Positions 22,734-30,450 of a stretch of 35,389 nt of DNA are shown piece after piece; within the stretch, counting starts at the first letter, position 1, and each line of letters begins with the position of its first letter. The DNA is from Acidobacteriota bacterium (GTDB taxonomy: Bacteria > Acidobacteriota > Vicinamibacteria > Vicinamibacterales > CAVVIG01). Under the pieces are notes generated by a model. That model saw nothing but the letters and a program-made list of their open reading frames with translations, ran no database searches and was not told the origin of the DNA. Where the stretch lies: NCBI GenBank assembly GCA_003222535.1, contig QHWJ01000350.1, forward strand, positions 1-35,389, written 5' to 3'. Both the position numbers and the translations under genes were made by a program.

Positions 22734-24145
22734 CTCCACTCGGCTTGCCACCTGGCGCGCAACCGGGCGCGGTCCACTTCGTGTCCGCGGAGGAACACTT
22801 TATAGATTCGCCGCGAATTCGCGATGTTCTCGAGCGGATTCGCATCGAGGACAACGAAGTCAGCGTTCTTGCCTGGCGCCACCACGCCGGTATTCACTTT
22901 CGCGATTTCGGCTCCGTCGCGCGTGGCAAAGACGATCGCCTCCATCGGCGTGAATCCCATGGCCACCCAGCTTTCGAACAGCAGTTGCGGATACCAGCCC
23001 ACGAAGAACCGCGTCTGCCCTGTGTCGCTCCCCAGCACGAGCTTCATGCCGGCGGCGATGAGCTTCTTCGCCACGGCTCCGGATCTTCTGGCATTCTGCC
23101 TGGCGCGCTCGACCGCCTCCGGTGTGAGGTTCCTCAGGAACTCGCCGTAGTGCTCTTGAATCTGTGCGGCGGAAATCGTCTCCTTCAACAGCGGATCGTT
23201 CCACGCTTCACGCCCCCCGACGGCAACGCCGCCGGAGTCGTTGAACCACATGGTGGGGTGATCGTTCCTCGCCTTCCGATCCGTGATCATCGCGATGAAC
23301 TCGTCGTCCGGCTCCTCGCCTCCGCGAACCGGCGGGTGAAGCCATCCCTCGACGCCGAGCTTCATGAGTTCCTTGGCATCGGCCAGTGTGACGTTGTGGG
23401 CGGCGACCGGAATGTTCGCCTTGTGCGCTTCTTCGACAATCACCCGGTACAGCGGCGGCGTCAGCCTCTTCCTCGTGCCGTTCCTGTCGTCCACCCAGAT
23501 CTTGACGAACTCGGGCTTCATCTTGACGTAATCGCGCGTGGCCTCTCGAGCCTCCTCGACCGTTGTGACCGGATACGGCACGTCGGCTCTGGACGGGTGG
23601 CCTTGAGCACCGGAATCCGGCCAGGCGATGCCCGGGCCGGCCGTCTTGAAGAGCGCTGCACCAGGGATGATTTCGTTCCGCACCCGCAACGGCACGTCGC
23701 CCCACTTGTGCCTGCCGCCGCGGAGGTCCGAACGCTCGACCAGATCGGCAATGCTGACGACGGCGCTGATCCCGTGGTACGCGAGACGCTCCAGATGGTC
23801 GATGAGGTTCTCGCGCGTGTAGTACTCCTTGGCCATCGTCCCGTCGGAGACATGCTGGAACCCGATGTGGCCGTGGAGGTCGACTTTTGTCGGCATGACT
23901 GTCTTGCCGGTCAGATCCACTCGGGCGGCTCCGGCTGGCATCTGAAGCTCGCCCCTGCGACCAACCCGCGTGAATTGAGTATTCTCGACGATGAACGCGG
24001 AGCTCTCGATGGCCGCGCTGCCGTCGCCGGTAATGAGCCGCGCGCCTTCGAACAGCGTCGCCGTGCCCTGCGTTTTCACCGGGGAAGAGCACGCCGCGAC
24101 GACCGACAGGACAGGTACGATGAGCAGACACTTCAGTCGGAGCAT
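22721..24145 (-). CDS. Exported lipoprotein amidohydrolase
   Basis: A metal-dependent hydrolase of the amidohydrolase superfamily, about 474 residues. The start is fixed by AGGAGG six bases before the ATG. An N-terminal signal with lipobox LSVVAACSS predicts a lipid-anchored envelope protein. The fold motifs are the metal HxH VDLHGHIGF, VKIWVDD (near the position of the bridging Lys), two later His in VAAHNVTLADAK and GWLHPP, and the metal Asp in LGSDTGQ. The C-terminus GKNADFVVLDANPLENI is the typical composite-domain return. The substrate is unknown; imidazolonepropionase- or prolidase-like cyclic amides are common in this subgroup. It lies downstream of the TonB receptor gene on the same strand, separated by an AT-rich hairpin. 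Confidence 0.9.
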   Translation of the reverse strand: MLRLKCLLIVPVLSVVAACSSPVKTQGTATLFEGARLITGDGSAAIESSAFIVENTQFTRVGRRGELQMPAGAARVDLTGKTVMPTKVDLHGHIGFQHVSDGTMAKEYYTRENLIDHLERLAYHGISAVVSIADLVERSDLRGGRHKWGDVPLRVRNEIIPGAALFKTAGPGIAWPDSGAQGHPSRADVPYPVTTVEEAREATRDYVKMKPEFVKIWVDDRNGTRKRLTPPLYRVIVEEAHKANIPVAAHNVTLADAKELMKLGVEGWLHPPVRGGEEPDDEFIAMITDRKARNDHPTMWFNDSGGVAVGGREAWNDPLLKETISAAQIQEHYGEFLRNLTPEAVERARQNARRSGAVAKKLIAAGMKLVLGSDTGQTRFFVGWYPQLLFESWVAMGFTPMEAIVFATRDGAEIAKVNTGVVAPGKNADFVVLDANPLENIANSRRIYKVFLRGHEVDRARLRARWQAEWRNKN

Positions 24146-24158
24146 TCGCAACCTCCTG

Positions 24159-24235
24159 CAATTTGGAATGAAGAATCTGGAATTTGCAATGCGTGAACGA
24201 AGGCCAAATTCCAAATTCACAATTCCAAATTTCAA
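24159..24235. repeat. AT-rich hairpin element between TonB receptor and amidohydrolase
   Basis: Imperfect arms of about 28 bases built from AATTTGGAATT units face each other around the loop AATGCGTGAACGAAGG. It starts four bases after the TonB receptor stop and ends just before the Shine-Dalgarno of the amidohydrolase. The loop resembles that of the 27188 copy (AATGCTGAACGAA), so the two are related. Confidence 0.75.
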
Positions 24236-24238
24236 GCG

Positions 24239-27139
24239 TCAGAAAACATAGTGCGCACTGAACGCAACAATCCTCGGCAGCATGATCGCCGTCGCCAGGC
24301 CGAAGCTGGGTCCCGACTGCTGTGTGACAGCGGTGACGGCGTTGATGTTGAGGGAATTGAAGATATTCATTTGCAGGAGCAGCCGCTGTTTCGGTGTGAG
24401 GTTCAGCCTCTTCTCGAGCCGGAAGTCCAGGAGGTTGATGTTGGGCAGGCGCCGTGTGCCGATGGGCTCGACGTTCAACGTAATCGATGGAATGGTTGCG
24501 CCGCCTCTGAAAAGCGCCGTCCGCGCCCACGGCGTCCCGCTCCGGTGCTCGAAATTCGCCGACGTCTGCAGCCCGTACGGCAACAGGTAGCTGCCGGAGA
24601 GCCGGCCCAGCCACTCCCAACGTGTATCCGCCGCAAAGATCTCCGAGTTGGGATCCTGGGTGTTGGCGCCGAAGCTGGTGCCGCCGCCGACATTGTTGGG
24701 CAACGGGACGTTTCTCTTCGTGGCGCTGTAGGACGCCATCATCTGCCACTTGCCGACCAGCCGTCTGGACATGGCGAGCTCGATCGTCGAGTACTTCTGA
24801 TTGGCCTTGTCGTCGTTGACGATCGTGGCCACCTGGAACGCTGACGGGGACAGCGAACTGGGATACTCGAAGTACGTAAGCGTCGTCCCCGGATCGTCGG
24901 CGGTGTTGAGCGTGCCGTCCGGACCCGGATCGCGATTCGTGATCGGGATGCTGTAGGCCTCGTAAGGCCGACGGAGGTTCGCGAGCCGGTACTGATTCAG
25001 CGCGCGCGAGTGCGCCGCTGTGACGCGCATCGCGAAATTCGGAATCAGCTCCCGCTCGACCTGCACACTGTACTCGTCGGTATAGGGCTGCGACTCGTTC
25101 GGGTTCGCCACGCCGTTCGCGAGCGCCCCGCCCTGGCCCGAGAGCGTCTGCGACAGGAAATCCGGTCCGCTCAAACTGAGATTCGTTTCGCCCGGATCGT
25201 AGTTCCGGTTGCCGTTGAGGTCGCGCCAGCGGTAGAGCGTCGTCGTGATGACGTTGCGGTTCGCTGTCTGCAGTTCGTCTGTATAGCGCAGTTTGTGGTA
25301 CCGCCCCCACCCGCCCTTGATGACGGTCTTGCCGTTGCCCGACACGTCATAGGCCGCACGCAGTCGAGGCGACAACGACTTGTAGATCCTGAACTGGACC
25401 TTGTCGAAGCACTGCGCCGGATTGGGCACGTCCCCGGGCGGATCGGCGGCCTCGCGGCACCCCGCCGCGACGTACCCGTTGTCGTAGTTATAGCGCGCCC
25501 CGAAGTTCAGCGTGAGCTTGCGCGCGATGGTCCAGCTGTCCTGCACGTAGCCGCCGATCGTGCGAAGCGGCGCGTCCGGGAACACCGGAGTGTTGAACAC
25601 GGAGATCTGATCGGCCACGCCGCTCCTGAAAATCAGTTGGTAGTTCCCGGATCCTGCGGGACGCGGGAGCCGTTGCCGGTCGGCGCGGACCTTGAAGGCA
25701 TCGCCACCAACCTTGATCTCGTGATTGCCCCCGAGCCAGTCCGGCTTGTACCAGCTCAGGCTGCCGCGCACCTGAAGCCGATCCTCGAAATTGCGCTCGT
25801 TCATCGTGGTGGATGTGCCCGTGACCACTCGGGTGACGGAGTCGAGCGTCGCCGGTTTGCCCAGACCGAACTCCTCACCATACCCGCCCGAGTGATTCCA
25901 GAACCCGCCGAACATCAGGTTTGCAACGATTGCCCGGCCCCTGACGCCCTCCCACTCCGTCTTCCACGCGCCGTTGAATCCTCTTTGGTTCCGTCGCGAC
26001 TCCCAGGCGACAAGGCGCGTCATGTTCTCGATGTCAGACCGCCAGTTGAACATGGTAAAGGCCGTGAACCGGTTGGACGCGTTCATCTGGAACGTTTCCT
26101 TGTGAGTGGCGAACCACGCTTTTTGCGTCTCGACACACCCGGTGCCATCCGGCTTGAAGCACTCGAGGATGCCATTGTGGTCCCGTCGCTGGCGGCCGGC
26201 GGTATAGAACCACAGCCTGTCCCTGACGATCTTGCCGCCCAGATCTCCGCTCGTGTCGTCCCGCAGTTGGAGCGTGTTGCCTTCCGACACGCCCTGCGCC
26301 CTCAGCGTGTCGTCGATATTGCTGCTCTCGAACCTGTGGCTCGTTCCCGAGAAGAACCCGGAGCCGTGGAAGTTGTTGCTACCCGACTTGACGATGCTGT
26401 TGATCGCGATGCCTCGAGTGGGGATGGAGGCTTCGTGACCGATGGTCTGGATCGTCGCCTCCTCGAAGATGGAATAGTCCACGTAGTTGCCGCTCTGCGT
26501 ATCGGATTTCGGATTCGCCGTCACGACGCCGTCCACGGCCTGCCAGGACTGGCCCTGCTGCCCGAACGCACGGAACGCCGGCTGCGCGTTGGTCGTGCTC
26601 CCGCCCACATCGAGGTTGGCTCGGGCCCCGGGCGCCTGCTGCATCAGGCCGATATACCCGTTCCGGCTCGTGGGGACGAGCTCCAGGGTTTCCTTCGTCA
26701 ACTGTGTGGCTGTGGCGGTCGAGGACGCATCGACGAGCGGCGAGCCGCCCGAGACGGTCACGGTCTCCTCCAACTGTCCGACCTTCAGCTGGATGTCCAC
26801 TCGGGCGGTAAAGCCGGCTGTCAGTCGGATATCCTCTCGGTGAGTCGTCTGGAATCCAGAGAGCACGAACGCGACTATGTAGGTCCCGATCGGCAGAGGG
26901 GTCAGACGGTACTCTCCCTGCGCGTCGCTGACTGTCGTGACTTCCGGAACCTGCAGCGCCGTGCTTCTGGCCGAGACCGTCACGCCGGGGAGTACTCCGC
27001 CGCTTTCATCCTTCACCTGGCCGCTGATGGTCGCGGTCCCTGTCTGGGCGCTCACGATCCCGGCGAGAGAGACCAGCCCGAGAACGACGGCCGCCGTAAG
27101 ACCGAGGAGCCGACGTGCGACCTCAGATGTCGACACCAT
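24239..27139 (-). CDS. Oar-like TonB-dependent receptor with N-terminal carboxypeptidase-regulatory domain
   Basis: A 966-residue outer-membrane transporter. It has a signal peptide (1-31, ending SAQTG), a carboxypeptidase-regulatory-like beta-sandwich (about 33-115: ISGQVKDESGGVLPGVTVSA, GEYRLTPLPIGTYIVAF), a plug domain (about 118-235: SPLVDASSTATATQLTKETL, VDGVVT) and a long beta-barrel ending in the outer-membrane signature ISAHYVF with terminal Phe. This domain order is typical of the large Acidobacteriota Oar/TonB families. AAGGAG nine bases before ATG supports the start. The ligand is unknown. The flanking exported amidohydrolases suggest import of a product they release, or uptake of their substrate. 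Confidence 0.93.
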   Translation of the reverse strand: MVSTSEVARRLLGLTAAVVLGLVSLAGIVSAQTGTATISGQVKDESGGVLPGVTVSARSTALQVPEVTTVSDAQGEYRLTPLPIGTYIVAFVLSGFQTTHREDIRLTAGFTARVDIQLKVGQLEETVTVSGGSPLVDASSTATATQLTKETLELVPTSRNGYIGLMQQAPGARANLDVGGSTTNAQPAFRAFGQQGQSWQAVDGVVTANPKSDTQSGNYVDYSIFEEATIQTIGHEASIPTRGIAINSIVKSGSNNFHGSGFFSGTSHRFESSNIDDTLRAQGVSEGNTLQLRDDTSGDLGGKIVRDRLWFYTAGRQRRDHNGILECFKPDGTGCVETQKAWFATHKETFQMNASNRFTAFTMFNWRSDIENMTRLVAWESRRNQRGFNGAWKTEWEGVRGRAIVANLMFGGFWNHSGGYGEEFGLGKPATLDSVTRVVTGTSTTMNERNFEDRLQVRGSLSWYKPDWLGGNHEIKVGGDAFKVRADRQRLPRPAGSGNYQLIFRSGVADQISVFNTPVFPDAPLRTIGGYVQDSWTIARKLTLNFGARYNYDNGYVAAGCREAADPPGDVPNPAQCFDKVQFRIYKSLSPRLRAAYDVSGNGKTVIKGGWGRYHKLRYTDELQTANRNVITTTLYRWRDLNGNRNYDPGETNLSLSGPDFLSQTLSGQGGALANGVANPNESQPYTDEYSVQVERELIPNFAMRVTAAHSRALNQYRLANLRRPYEAYSIPITNRDPGPDGTLNTADDPGTTLTYFEYPSSLSPSAFQVATIVNDDKANQKYSTIELAMSRRLVGKWQMMASYSATKRNVPLPNNVGGGTSFGANTQDPNSEIFAADTRWEWLGRLSGSYLLPYGLQTSANFEHRSGTPWARTALFRGGATIPSITLNVEPIGTRRLPNINLLDFRLEKRLNLTPKQRLLLQMNIFNSLNINAVTAVTQQSGPSFGLATAIMLPRIVAFSAHYVF

Positions 27140-27160
27140 GGCACTTCTCTCCTTGAGACT

Positions 27161-27173
27161 GATTCAGTGAATC
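27161..27173. promoter_or_regulatory. Perfect 13-bp palindrome GATTCA-C-TGAATC upstream of the TonB receptor
   Basis: It lies 22-34 bases before the receptor ATG in its probable leader. It could be an operator or an mRNA hairpin just upstream of the Shine-Dalgarno. There is no further support. Confidence 0.35.
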
Positions 27174-27187
27174 GAGGTAACGAGGAA

Positions 27188-27275
27188 AATAGAATTAAGA
27201 ATTTGGAATTAAGAATTTGGAATTCGGAATGCTGAACGAATTCCAAATTCTTAATTCCAAATTCTTAATTCTATT
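27188..27275. repeat. Perfect 37-bp inverted repeat, AT-rich hairpin element
   Basis: The arms 27188-27224 and 27239-27275 are exactly complementary over 37 bases, with a 14-base loop CGGAATGCTGAACG. Each arm contains two copies of GAATTAAGAATTTGG. The right edge includes the TAG stop (27271-27273) of the amidohydrolase. It lies between that gene and the receptor, which are transcribed the same way, so it may terminate, attenuate or protect the upstream message. Confidence 0.9.
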
Positions 27276-28656
27276 GCGCGGCCGTCGATGGTGAGCGTGA
27301 TGCCAGGTCGTTCTTCATGACCACGCCGCCCTTCATCACGAACTTGATGCGCTGCATCTCCGAGACGTCCGTCAGCGGATTGCCGGCCACGGCAATGACG
27401 TCGCCGAACTTGCCCTTTTCAAGGCTTCCGACGCGATTCGCCCAGTTGTAGTTGAGCACGTTCGCCTCAGTCATGAAGGCGGTCTGGAGCGCCTGAGCGG
27501 GCGTCATGCCCCACTTGACCATCCAGGCGAACTGGTCGGCCTGGTGCCCGTGAGGAAACGCGCCGTCGCCGGCGACCGCGCCGCTGCCAAACGGAAGCGG
27601 GACGCCGGCCTTCAGGAGCTTCCTGAACGTCTGTTCGGCCATCCCGAGGCGCGTGACGGCTTTGTCGCCGGTGAACCCGAGGTTCGCGAGCAACCGCTTG
27701 TCGCCGGTATCGAGCCCCAGGAGATCATCGATCGTCATCATGATGGGCAGCTTCTTCTGCACGACGGTATTGATCAGCGCATCGTCTTTGTAGAGCTCGG
27801 TGACGTGCATGCTGAGATCGACGCCGGCGTTGATGCATGAGCGCATGCCGTCGCCGCCGTAGGTATGGCAGGCGACCTTCAGCCCCATCCGATGCGCCTC
27901 GTCGACGATCGCCTGCACTTCCTCGAACGTCAGAGACGGTGAGGCGACGAGGGAACCGTCGGGTCTGAACTCATTGAGTTCGCGGCCGACGAAATCCTGC
28001 GTCGTGTAGATCTTGATCCAATCGACGCCATGCAGCTTCGCCTCGCGCACCGCGGCGCGTGCAAGCCAGGGACCATTGATGTTCTTGCTTTCCGTGTGGC
28101 CCTCATAGAAGCCGGGGCCGGGGTTCGGATAGACAGAGCTTGCCCTCTGGTTCAGCGACTGCCCGGAGACCTGCATTCTCGGCCCCTTGATCAGCCCTTC
28201 GTTGATGGCGTCTCTCAAGTCTACCGTGCCGAAGCCGCCGCGTGAGTCCATGTCGACGACCGTCGTGAACCCGGCGTCGAGGTCGCGCGCCGCGCTCTGC
28301 ACCATGACGATCGTCTTCATCTCGACCGAGTCGCCGCGTCCGGCGTTGTGCACGTGCCCGTCGATCATGCCCGGAAGGACGGTTGCCCCGCTGAGATCGA
28401 TCACCCGTGCCTCGGGCGGGATGTGCACCGATGGACCACTATCGGCGATACGGTCGCCCTTGATCAGAATGATCTGGTTATTCAGCATGGTGCCGGCTCT
28501 GGCGTCGAACATTCGGCCGGCCCGGACCGCCACGACATTGTCCGGCGACGCCAGATAGGGCGACTGCGGCGGCCGTCGAGCCTGAGACCAGACAACGGTC
28601 TCAGACGCGGCGGCGATGGCGACGACCAGGCTCGCTGACCGAACAAGGTTGTACAT
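27271..28656 (-). CDS. Exported amidohydrolase (imidazolonepropionase-like)
   Basis: About 461 residues. The start is ATG 28656 because GGAG sits six bases upstream and a signal peptide follows (MYNLVRSASLVVAIAAASE). An upstream in-frame ATG (28668) is weaker. The motifs are VLPGMIDGHVHNAG (HxH), VDWIKIYTTQDF (bridging Lys region), VACHTYGGDGM (metal His), LSMHVTEL, and the C-terminal GSLEKGKFGDVIAVAGNPL. The metal Asp position normally seen as GTD reads FGSGAVAGDGAFPHG, so the active-site acid is not in its usual context. The stop codon is inside the perfect hairpin at 27188-27275. It is probably the first gene of the set with the TonB receptor and the second amidohydrolase. Confidence 0.88.
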   Translation of the reverse strand: MYNLVRSASLVVAIAAASETVVWSQARRPPQSPYLASPDNVVAVRAGRMFDARAGTMLNNQIILIKGDRIADSGPSVHIPPEARVIDLSGATVLPGMIDGHVHNAGRGDSVEMKTIVMVQSAARDLDAGFTTVVDMDSRGGFGTVDLRDAINEGLIKGPRMQVSGQSLNQRASSVYPNPGPGFYEGHTESKNINGPWLARAAVREAKLHGVDWIKIYTTQDFVGRELNEFRPDGSLVASPSLTFEEVQAIVDEAHRMGLKVACHTYGGDGMRSCINAGVDLSMHVTELYKDDALINTVVQKKLPIMMTIDDLLGLDTGDKRLLANLGFTGDKAVTRLGMAEQTFRKLLKAGVPLPFGSGAVAGDGAFPHGHQADQFAWMVKWGMTPAQALQTAFMTEANVLNYNWANRVGSLEKGKFGDVIAVAGNPLTDVSEMQRIKFVMKGGVVMKNDLASRSPSTAAQ

Positions 28657-28714
28657 CGAGTGCTCCATTCTCTTTACTTCAACCGCGGTCTTGCACCGCT
28701 GCATGTAGAGAGAC

Positions 28715-28743
28715 GGTATGACCGATAGAATCAGCCTTGTCAA
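28715..28743 (-). promoter_or_regulatory. Possible promoter of the amidohydrolase-TonB unit
   Basis: A perfect -35 TTGACA (28743-28738) is followed after 17 bases by CATACC (28720-28715), a poor -10. It lies about 60 bases upstream of the Shine-Dalgarno. It is the only good -35 in the 300-bp gap 28657-28957, which otherwise holds one AT-rich repeat. Confidence 0.3.
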
Positions 28744-28880
28744 GATTTAATAGAGGAGCATCTGCCGGAGGGCGAGCGTGTGCTTGACGGCCCATGGTGA
28801 GAGTTGGCGTCGCACTCGGTGCGACAGCACGTGCCGCCAGCACGGCGTTGCGGCGGCAGAACGTGTTGAAACTGCCGCGG

Positions 28881-28955
28881 CAATTTGGAATGGGGAATTT
28901 GGAAGTAGCATTTGATGCGCTAATTCCAAATTCCAAATTCCTACTTCCAGATTCC
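28881..28955. repeat. AT-rich hairpin element after the small basic protein gene
   Basis: The left arm has CAATTTGGAA and GGAATTTGGAAGTAGC; the right arm has GCTAATTCCAAATTCC and further ATTCC units. The loop is about ATTTGATGC. It begins two bases after the TAA stop of the minus-strand gene at 28958. It is the fourth copy of the family, again at a gene 3' end. Confidence 0.75.
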
Positions 28956-28957
28956 TG

Positions 28958-29212
28958 TTACTTCGCCTTCTCTTTACGACGTGCCGCCCAGTACTTCTTC
29001 ATACGCTCGGATACCGCCCTGCGCGCGGCGGCCGACATTCCCTTACGCCGCCGACGCGCCGCGCCCCTGCCAGCACCCTTCAGAACGCGGCCAGCGACCA
29101 GATCCGGAAACGCCCGGCGGATCGCAGCTTCCTCGTGACGCAGTTCCTCCAGACGCGATTTCGCGCCAAGCCGCGCCAAGCGGTGCAACTCCACTCGACT
29201 CAAATCGGCCAC
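28958..29212 (-). CDS. Small basic protein of unknown function
   Basis: 84 residues from a GTG preceded by GGAGG at four bases. An open frame continues upstream to another GTG at 29245. The N-terminus is ADLSRVELHRLARLGAKSRL, an amphipathic helical part. The C-terminal 40 residues are very basic, with GRGAARRRRKGMSAAARRAV then SERMKKYWAARRKEKAK. The MSAAAR...W-A..R pattern occurs at the C-terminus of small putative nucleic-acid-binding proteins that I associate with Acidobacteriota. The function is not known; DNA or RNA binding is inference from charge. Two dyads upstream could be regulatory. Confidence 0.6.
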   Translation of the reverse strand: MADLSRVELHRLARLGAKSRLEELRHEEAAIRRAFPDLVAGRVLKGAGRGAARRRRKGMSAAARRAVSERMKKYWAARRKEKAK

Positions 29213-29246
29213 AAACCCTCCATATTGGACAAGCGCTGGCCACACC

Positions 29247-29295
29247 GGCCAACCTGTTGGCCAGTGATACTAACTTTTACGCTAATCAGTGTAAA
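29247..29295. promoter_or_regulatory. Two dyads upstream of the small basic protein gene
   Basis: GGCCAA-CCTG-TTGGCC (29247-29262) is perfect. TTTACGCTAATCAGTGTAAA (29276-29295) is a 20-bp palindrome with two mismatched pairs. They lie 35-83 bases upstream of the GTG and could be operators. No other gene is in this gap. Confidence 0.4.
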
Positions 29296-29307
29296 GCCGG
29301 CTTACAT

Positions 29308-29423
29308 GGGGACTAGGGGACTAGGGGACTTAGGGACTTAGGGGCTGGGAGACTTAGGGACTTGGGTGAAACACTTTTGAGCCCCAGTCCCCTAGTCTCT
29401 CCAGTCCCCAGTCCCCAGTCCCC
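29308..29423. repeat. GGGGACT/AGTCCCC inverted repeat array after deoC
   Basis: The plus strand has a run of GGGGACTA and GGGACTTA units (29308-29364) and then AGTCCCC units (29384-29423), giving a long imperfect hairpin. It starts four bases after the deoC stop on the minus strand. The same family follows rpiB. Confidence 0.8.
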
Positions 29424-29427
29424 GAAG

Positions 29428-30300
29428 TTAATACCCGGTGACGGTAGTCGAGGTCTGTTCGCCGCGTGCCTGCTGGACGATCTTCACGCCGGCGCTCGCG
29501 CCGACGCGGGTGGCGCCGGCGGCGATCATCGCCTTCATCCCTTCGAGATCGCGGACGCCACCGGCTGCCTTGACGCCCATTTCCGCGCCGACGACCCGGC
29601 GCATCAGCGCGACGTCCGCCGCCGTGGCGCCGCCGGGGCCGAAGCCCGTCGACGTCTTGACGTAATCGGCGCCCGCCGCCTTCGCCAGCGTGCACGCGGT
29701 GGTTTTCTCCTCGTCGGTCAGCAACGCCGCCTCGATGATGACCTTACTCAGCGCGCCGGCATCACGGCACGGCGTGGTGACCGACTCGATGTCGCACTCT
29801 ACGACGCGCAGGGCCCCCGACTTCAGCGCCCCCACGTTGATCACCATGTCGATCTCCCGAGCGCCGTCGAAGATGGCGCGACGCGTCTCGTAGCCTTTGA
29901 CGTCCGGAGTCGTGGCGCCAAGCGGGAACCCGACGACCGAGCAGACGCGGACGCCGCTGCCCTCCAGCAGCTTCGCCGACAGCGCGACCCATGTGGGGTT
30001 TATACAGACCGTTGCGAACTTGAACTGCGCCGCCTCGCGGCACAGCTCCCCGATGTTCGCGCGCGTGGCGTCCGGTTTGAGGAGCGTGTGATCGATCATC
30101 GACGCCACGCTGTCCGGCGCGCCGCCGGCGGCGTACAGACCGACGCGCGTCGCGCCCGCGTCGAGCACGCCGCGCAGCCGATCCGGACAGCAGTCGTCCA
30201 GCACGGCATGGCACGGGCAGCGCTCTTCGGGCCGCGGCGCTGCCGCCGTCAACTCACCGACGATCACGTCGATCAGATGTTGCAGTTCCTCTCGAGTCAT
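29428..30300 (-). CDS. deoC: Deoxyribose-phosphate aldolase with a 65-residue N-terminal extension
   Basis: Cleaves 2-deoxyribose-5-phosphate to glyceraldehyde-3-phosphate and acetaldehyde. The catalytic TIM-barrel core begins at about residue 67 ([12 protein letters not shown]). It contains the Schiff-base Lys215 in [13 protein letters not shown], a second Lys about 244 in VKAAGGVRD and Asp151 in EIDMVINVG. The 290 residues exceed the usual 220-260. The extension has an amphipathic helix ([17 protein letters not shown]) that resembles encapsulation peptides of microcompartment cargo. After it comes a Cys/His cluster, [14 protein letters not shown] (Cys28, 30, 37, 38; His31), absent from ordinary DeoC. 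rpiB lies directly upstream on the same strand. Confidence 0.93.
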   Translation of the reverse strand: MTREELQHLIDVIVGELTAAAPRPEERCPCHAVLDDCCPDRLRGVLDAGATRVGLYAAGGAPDSVASMIDHTLLKPDATRANIGELCREAAQFKFATVCINPTWVALSAKLLEGSGVRVCSVVGFPLGATTPDVKGYETRRAIFDGAREIDMVINVGALKSGALRVVECDIESVTTPCRDAGALSKVIIEAALLTDEEKTTACTLAKAAGADYVKTSTGFGPGGATAADVALMRRVVGAEMGVKAAGGVRDLEGMKAMIAAGATRVGASAGVKIVQQARGEQTSTTVTGY

Positions 30301-30330
30301 CCCAGGTAGCCCGGGCTCCCAGCTCGGTCT

Positions 30331-30450
30331 GGGGACTTCAGGACTTAGGGGACTAGGGGACTAGGGGACTAGGGGACTGGGTCCCTGGCCCTCAGTCCGT
30401 AGTCCCCAGTCCCCGAGTCCCCAGGCCCCGAGTCCCCAGTCCCCAGTCCC
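30331..30450. repeat. GGGGACT/AGTCCCC inverted repeat array at the rpiB end
   Basis: The plus strand carries GGGGACT-type units at about 30331-30380 and then many AGTCCCC units to about 30450, potentially a long hairpin. The right part is translated on the minus strand as the rpiB C-terminal tail. It lies between rpiB and deoC. Confidence 0.8.

Noticed and set aside
24159-27275. AT-rich repeats considered as a CRISPR array
   Set aside because: The units are palindromic and adjacent, without unique spacers of constant length, and copies are kilobases apart at gene ends.
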